A program made the translations under genes and the position numbers. The notes beneath the pieces are model-generated. The model had not been told where the DNA came from, made no database searches, and was given only the letters and a program-made list of their open reading frames with translations. Below, piece after piece: positions 60,855-64,000 of a DNA stretch of 64,000 bases; the first letter of the stretch is position 1, and the number at the start of each line of letters is the position of its first letter. Location of the stretch: NCBI RefSeq assembly GCF_014648415.1, contig NZ_BMRB01000001.1, positions 1,302,001-1,366,000 on the forward strand, written 5' to 3'. Source of the DNA: Actinokineospora fastidiosa (GTDB lineage Bacteria; Actinomycetota; Actinomycetes; Mycobacteriales; Pseudonocardiaceae).

Positions 60855-61823
60855 TCAGTCGCGTGGGGACGGGGAGGATGCGCCTGGGATGAGTTCGGTC
60901 GCGGTGCCTGAGCCGTCTGCTGGGGAGGTGTAGATGGTGGGTTTTCCGCCCCTGGGAACCTTGGCGTACGCGACCGTGTTCTGGTCCAGCCAGGCCGCCT
61001 GGTCGTCCACGCCGTCCGAGCCCGGTAGTTCGGTTTCCGTGCCGGACGCCAAATCCAACACGAACAACCGCCAGCCGCCCAGGCGGCCTGCGCGTTTCTT
61101 GTACGCGATCCGGGTCTCGTCCGGTGAAAGGGACGGGCACTCCGCGTCCTTGCGGACCGAGGTCACCGTGCGGTTGGTGAGGTTTCCCTTCACCAGCCAC
61201 GTCTGGTCGCTGGAGCCCAATGTCGCATAGAACGTGTTGTCGTCGCCGGTGAAGGTCACGCCCCAGTAGTTCTCGTTGGCGCGCTTGTCGGGCTTTCCCT
61301 CGATCAGCACCGTCGGGAACTCCTCCAGCGACTCCACCAGCACCCCGGTGCTCAGGTTCAGGATTCCGGTCCTCGTCGAGAAGCCGCCGGGGGCCAGGTA
61401 GGAGTCTCCGGTGACGAAGACGGTCCAGGACACGATCTGGCCCGACGCCGACACCCGGGCGCGGCTCGGGGTTCCGGGCAGCGGGACCGTGCGGACCAGC
61501 GCCTCCCCGACGTACACCGCCGCCTCATACGCCCCCGGCAGCCCCATGCGCAGGCACACCGTCGTCCCATTCGCCGTATACACGCGCAGGCAGGACATCT
61601 CCGTCGACGTCCGCACTCCCGACGGGTCCACATCGGAGACCAGGTTGCGGCCGCCCCCGTTGTCCACGAACCGCAGGCCGGACGACACCGCCGCGCCCGG
61701 GGTCGACCCCGTCGCCCGCTCCGAGCGGACCGTGCTCACCACGTACACCAACGCCGCGATCACGACGATGACCATCGACGCCACACCGACGGCGACGCGG
61801 TGCCGCCCCAGCCACTCGACCAC
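60855..61823 (-). CDS. Membrane-anchored TolB-like (PD40 beta-propeller) protein
   Basis: The 322-residue protein has one N-terminal membrane helix (about residues 11-33) and an extracytoplasmic region of propeller-like blades, including the PD40-type SLSPDETRIAYKK and a last VAYAKVPRGGKPTIYTSPAD. It is probably a surface-exposed binding or scaffold protein. GTG start at 61823 directly adjoins the MFS stop with no gap, so the two are co-transcribed. Confidence 0.72.
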   Translation of the reverse strand: MVEWLGRHRVAVGVASMVIVVIAALVYVVSTVRSERATGSTPGAAVSSGLRFVDNGGGRNLVSDVDPSGVRTSTEMSCLRVYTANGTTVCLRMGLPGAYEAAVYVGEALVRTVPLPGTPSRARVSASGQIVSWTVFVTGDSYLAPGGFSTRTGILNLSTGVLVESLEEFPTVLIEGKPDKRANENYWGVTFTGDDNTFYATLGSSDQTWLVKGNLTNRTVTSVRKDAECPSLSPDETRIAYKKRAGRLGGWRLFVLDLASGTETELPGSDGVDDQAAWLDQNTVAYAKVPRGGKPTIYTSPADGSGTATELIPGASSPSPRD

Positions 61824-63014
61824 TCAGGACACCTCCGGGCGGATCACCAGCACGACAGCCACCAACACCGCGACCAGCGCCCCCGTGGCGACCAGCACCG
61901 CCGCGGTGAACGGCAGGGTGGTCAGCAGCACCCCGAACCCCACCGACGACGCGAAGCGCGCCAGCGCCTGCCCCGTCTGGACGATCGACAGCCCGCTGGC
62001 CCGCAGCCGCTCCGGCACCAGCGTCGCCCCGTGCGCCATCAGCACGCCGTCCGTGGCCGCGTAGAACACGCCGTGCAGCGCCACCGTCACGATCACGAGC
62101 GCCAGCCCGTCGAACGGTCCCAGCAGCAACAGGTACACGGCCAGCAGCACCACGTGCCCGGCGAAGAACACCCGCCAGCGCCCGACGCGGTCCGACAGCC
62201 TGCCCAGCGGCGTCGCCAGGACCAGGAACGTCAGCGCCGTCCCCACCGGCATCAACGCCAGCAGCGTCGGCGACACCCCGGACGCGCGCTGCAGGACGAC
62301 GAACACGAACGCGTCGGAGATCGTCGCCAGCCCGAGCAGCCCGGCCGCCACCGTGGTGCGCCGCAACCCGCGGTGACGCAGCAACCCCAGCGCGTCGCGG
62401 AAGACGACCGCGGTGCGCGGTCCGGTGAAGCGGTGCTCGCGGACGAAGAACACCAGGACGATCACGCCCAGCAGCGCGAAGCAGAAGCTGATCATGAAGA
62501 TCGGGCCGGGGCTGGTGGTCAGCCAGGTCAGCACCGCGAATGTCGCCAGCGGGCCGATCAGCGCGCCGACGGTGTCCATCATCCGGTGCACGCCGAACGC
62601 GGCGCCGAGCTGGTCGGCCGGGGTGGACAGCGAGATCAGCGCGTCCCTCGGCGCCGTGCGCAGGCCCTTGCCCGCGCGGTCGAGGGCGAGCACGCCGCCC
62701 AGCCCGCCCGCGGACGCCCCGACCAGCGGGAAGCCCAGCCTGGTCGCCGCGGACAGGCCGTACCCGGCGACGGCGACGGCCTTCGGTCGGCGGATCCGAT
62801 CGGACACGTGCCCGCCAACCAGCCGCAGCACGGCGGTCGCGCCGGTGTAAATCCCGTCCAGTAGACCGAGCTGCAGATACGACATCTGCAGGTTGAAGAT
62901 CACGTAGACGGGCAGGAAGGCGGTCACCATCTCCGAGGAGACGTCTGTGAGCAGACTCACCGTGCCCAGCAGGACGACGGTGGTCGGCACGCGGCTACCG
63001 GCGGATGGCGGCAC
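61824..63014 (-). CDS. MFS transporter
   Basis: The 396-residue permease has about 12 helices, with the loop motif GGHVSDRIRRPKAV after helix 2 and RLSDRVGRWRVFF after helix 8, and a GLRTAPRDALIS segment found in a drug/metabolite-efflux subgroup. GTG at 63014 is preferred because AGGGG precedes it; GTG at 62990 lacks a ribosome site. It is divergent from the GT4 gene and heads the transcript that includes the TolB-like protein. Substrate unknown. Confidence 0.82.
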   Translation of the reverse strand: MPPSAGSRVPTTVVLLGTVSLLTDVSSEMVTAFLPVYVIFNLQMSYLQLGLLDGIYTGATAVLRLVGGHVSDRIRRPKAVAVAGYGLSAATRLGFPLVGASAGGLGGVLALDRAGKGLRTAPRDALISLSTPADQLGAAFGVHRMMDTVGALIGPLATFAVLTWLTTSPGPIFMISFCFALLGVIVLVFFVREHRFTGPRTAVVFRDALGLLRHRGLRRTTVAAGLLGLATISDAFVFVVLQRASGVSPTLLALMPVGTALTFLVLATPLGRLSDRVGRWRVFFAGHVVLLAVYLLLLGPFDGLALVIVTVALHGVFYAATDGVLMAHGATLVPERLRASGLSIVQTGQALARFASSVGFGVLLTTLPFTAAVLVATGALVAVLVAVVLVIRPEVS

Positions 63015-63174
63015 AGAACCCCTGCCTCTGGTCGAGGCCACGTACACCCGAACACCTCCACCACCGGCGAGCCCTCGTCCTGCACATCGCCCGACGGCCA
63101 CGGTGTGTAACAACAGCCCCGGCGCGGCCGAACTTGAGGTGTCGGCCCTGTCGCGAGGAATGAGGTCGGGCTGG

Positions 63175-64000
63175 ATGGCCCCGCATGTGCTGATCATCGT
63201 GCAGAACCTGCCCGTCCCGCTGGACCGCAGGGTGTGGCTGGAGTGCCGCGCCCTGCGTGCCGCCGGGTACGAGGTCTCCGTCATCTGCCCCAAGGGCCCG
63301 GGCGACCCCGGCTACGCCGTGCTGGACGGCGTGCACCTCTACAAGTACGCCCCGCCGCGTCAGGCCGACGGCCTGCTCGGCTACGCGTGGGAGTTCCTCT
63401 ACTGCTGGCTGCGCACGGCCGCGCTGACCCTCAAGGTCCGCCGCCGCGCCCGCTTCCACGTCATGCAGGCCTGCAACCCGCCGGACACGTACTGGGCGCT
63501 CGCGCTGCCCTGGAAGGCCGCCGGGGTCAAGTTCGTCTTCGACCACCACGACCTCAACCCCGAGGTCTTCCGCTCCCGCTTCGGCGAGCCGACCGGCCGC
63601 GCGGGCAAGCTGCAGCTGGCCGTCCTCAAGTGGCTCGAACGGCGCACCTTCCGCACCGCCGACCGGGTGATCTCGACCAACACGTCCTACCAGGACATCG
63701 CCGTGCGGCGGGGCGGCGTGCGGCGCGAGCACACCACCGTCGTGCGGTCCGGCCCGGACACCTCGGTCATGCGCCCGGCGTACGTGCCCGACCCGCCACT
63801 GCGCGGGGGCAAGCACCTGGTGGCCTACCTGGGGATCATGGGCCCGCAGGACGGCGTGGACGGGGTGCTGGAGGTCGCCGACCGGATCGTGCACTTCCAC
63901 GGCCGCACGGACGTCCGCTTCGCGCTGCTCGGCTTCGGCGACTGCCTCGACGACCTCAAGCGCCAGTGCCGCGACCTGGGTCTGGACGACTACGTCGAGT
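63175..64000 (+). CDS. GT4-family glycosyltransferase, 3' end outside window
   Basis: The frame is open to the right edge (275 codons seen). The N-terminal GT-B domain reads HVLIIVQNLPVPLDRRVWLE, with KFVFDHHDLNPEVF and VIRSGPDTSVM-like linker (VVRSGPDTSVMRP); the C-terminal nucleotide-binding domain has begun (YLGIMGPQDGVDGVL). It transfers a sugar from a nucleotide donor and probably belongs to a further part of the polysaccharide locus. ATG at 63175 has GAGG about 9 bases upstream; an in-frame ATG at 63160 is possible. Confidence 0.88.
   Translation, partial: MAPHVLIIVQNLPVPLDRRVWLECRALRAAGYEVSVICPKGPGDPGYAVLDGVHLYKYAPPRQADGLLGYAWEFLYCWLRTAALTLKVRRRARFHVMQACNPPDTYWALALPWKAAGVKFVFDHHDLNPEVFRSRFGEPTGRAGKLQLAVLKWLERRTFRTADRVISTNTSYQDIAVRRGGVRREHTTVVRSGPDTSVMRPAYVPDPPLRGGKHLVAYLGIMGPQDGVDGVLEVADRIVHFHGRTDVRFALLGFGDCLDDLKRQCRDLGLDDYVE

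Overview
The window is chromosomal DNA from a high-GC actinomycete, most likely a Pseudonocardiales member (Lentzea/Saccharothrix/Actinokineospora-like). This is inferred from strong G/C third-position bias, frequent GTG starts with 4-bp start/stop overlaps, the complete glnX-glnH-pknG operon, an XRE/DUF397 pair, SigE-family regulation and an actinomycete integrative and conjugative element (AICE). I cannot fix the genus from sequence reading alone.

Layout. 1-4172 is the right end of an AICE (FtsK/TraB-like translocase cut by the window edge, RepSA-type initiator, excisionase, tyrosine integrase) sitting against the 3' end of a tRNA-Lys(TTT) gene. 4257-8275 holds a fused indolepyruvate ferredoxin oxidoreductase and a divergent Lrp/AsnC regulator. 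8349-15769 is a three-gene operon: NfeD-like membrane protein, flotillin, giant AAA+ ATPase. 15741-19143 holds small metabolic and membrane genes and a PadR-controlled FAD monooxygenase. 19210-24973 is glnX-glnH-pknG, in which PknG has gained a ~400-residue Gly/Pro/Gln repeat region. 24974-25782 is a gene-free repeat island: tandem repeats, a nested palindrome, a perfect G-quadruplex tract and a long polypyrimidine strand. 25783-30772 holds an SDR and a minus-strand run (Ldt, MHS-type MFS, thioesterase, phosphoesterase). 30773-33273 holds cspA with a highly structured leader and a perfect GTGA-N6-TCAC site, two small unknown proteins and a tRNA-Glu/Asp/Phe cluster.

34219-64000 is a cell-surface polysaccharide locus in two opposed arms. 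The plus arm (34219-50276) encodes a priming sugar phosphate transferase, nucleotide-sugar enzymes (Gfo/Idh oxidoreductase, epimerase, two DegT aminotransferases, a NeuD-like acyltransferase, an AsnB amidotransferase), a fused GT2-GT4 glycosyltransferase, a secreted protein with three DUF4082 modules, and a GT2. The minus arm (52868-59064) encodes a GT2, a Wzx flippase, an O-antigen ligase/Wzy-type polymerase, a Wzz-like protein and a GT-C membrane enzyme. Between the arms lie an XRE/DUF397 pair and a SigE-family sigma factor with its membrane partner. A secreted beta-helix lipoprotein, a coiled-coil protein, a TolB-like protein, an MFS transporter and a GT4 cut by the right edge follow. Together these form a complete Wzx/Wzy-type export route for an amino-sugar-containing, probably amidated, polymer.

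All function calls rest on motifs read by eye from translated frames; no database search was run. Starts were chosen by Shine-Dalgarno position and by overlap with the upstream stop.
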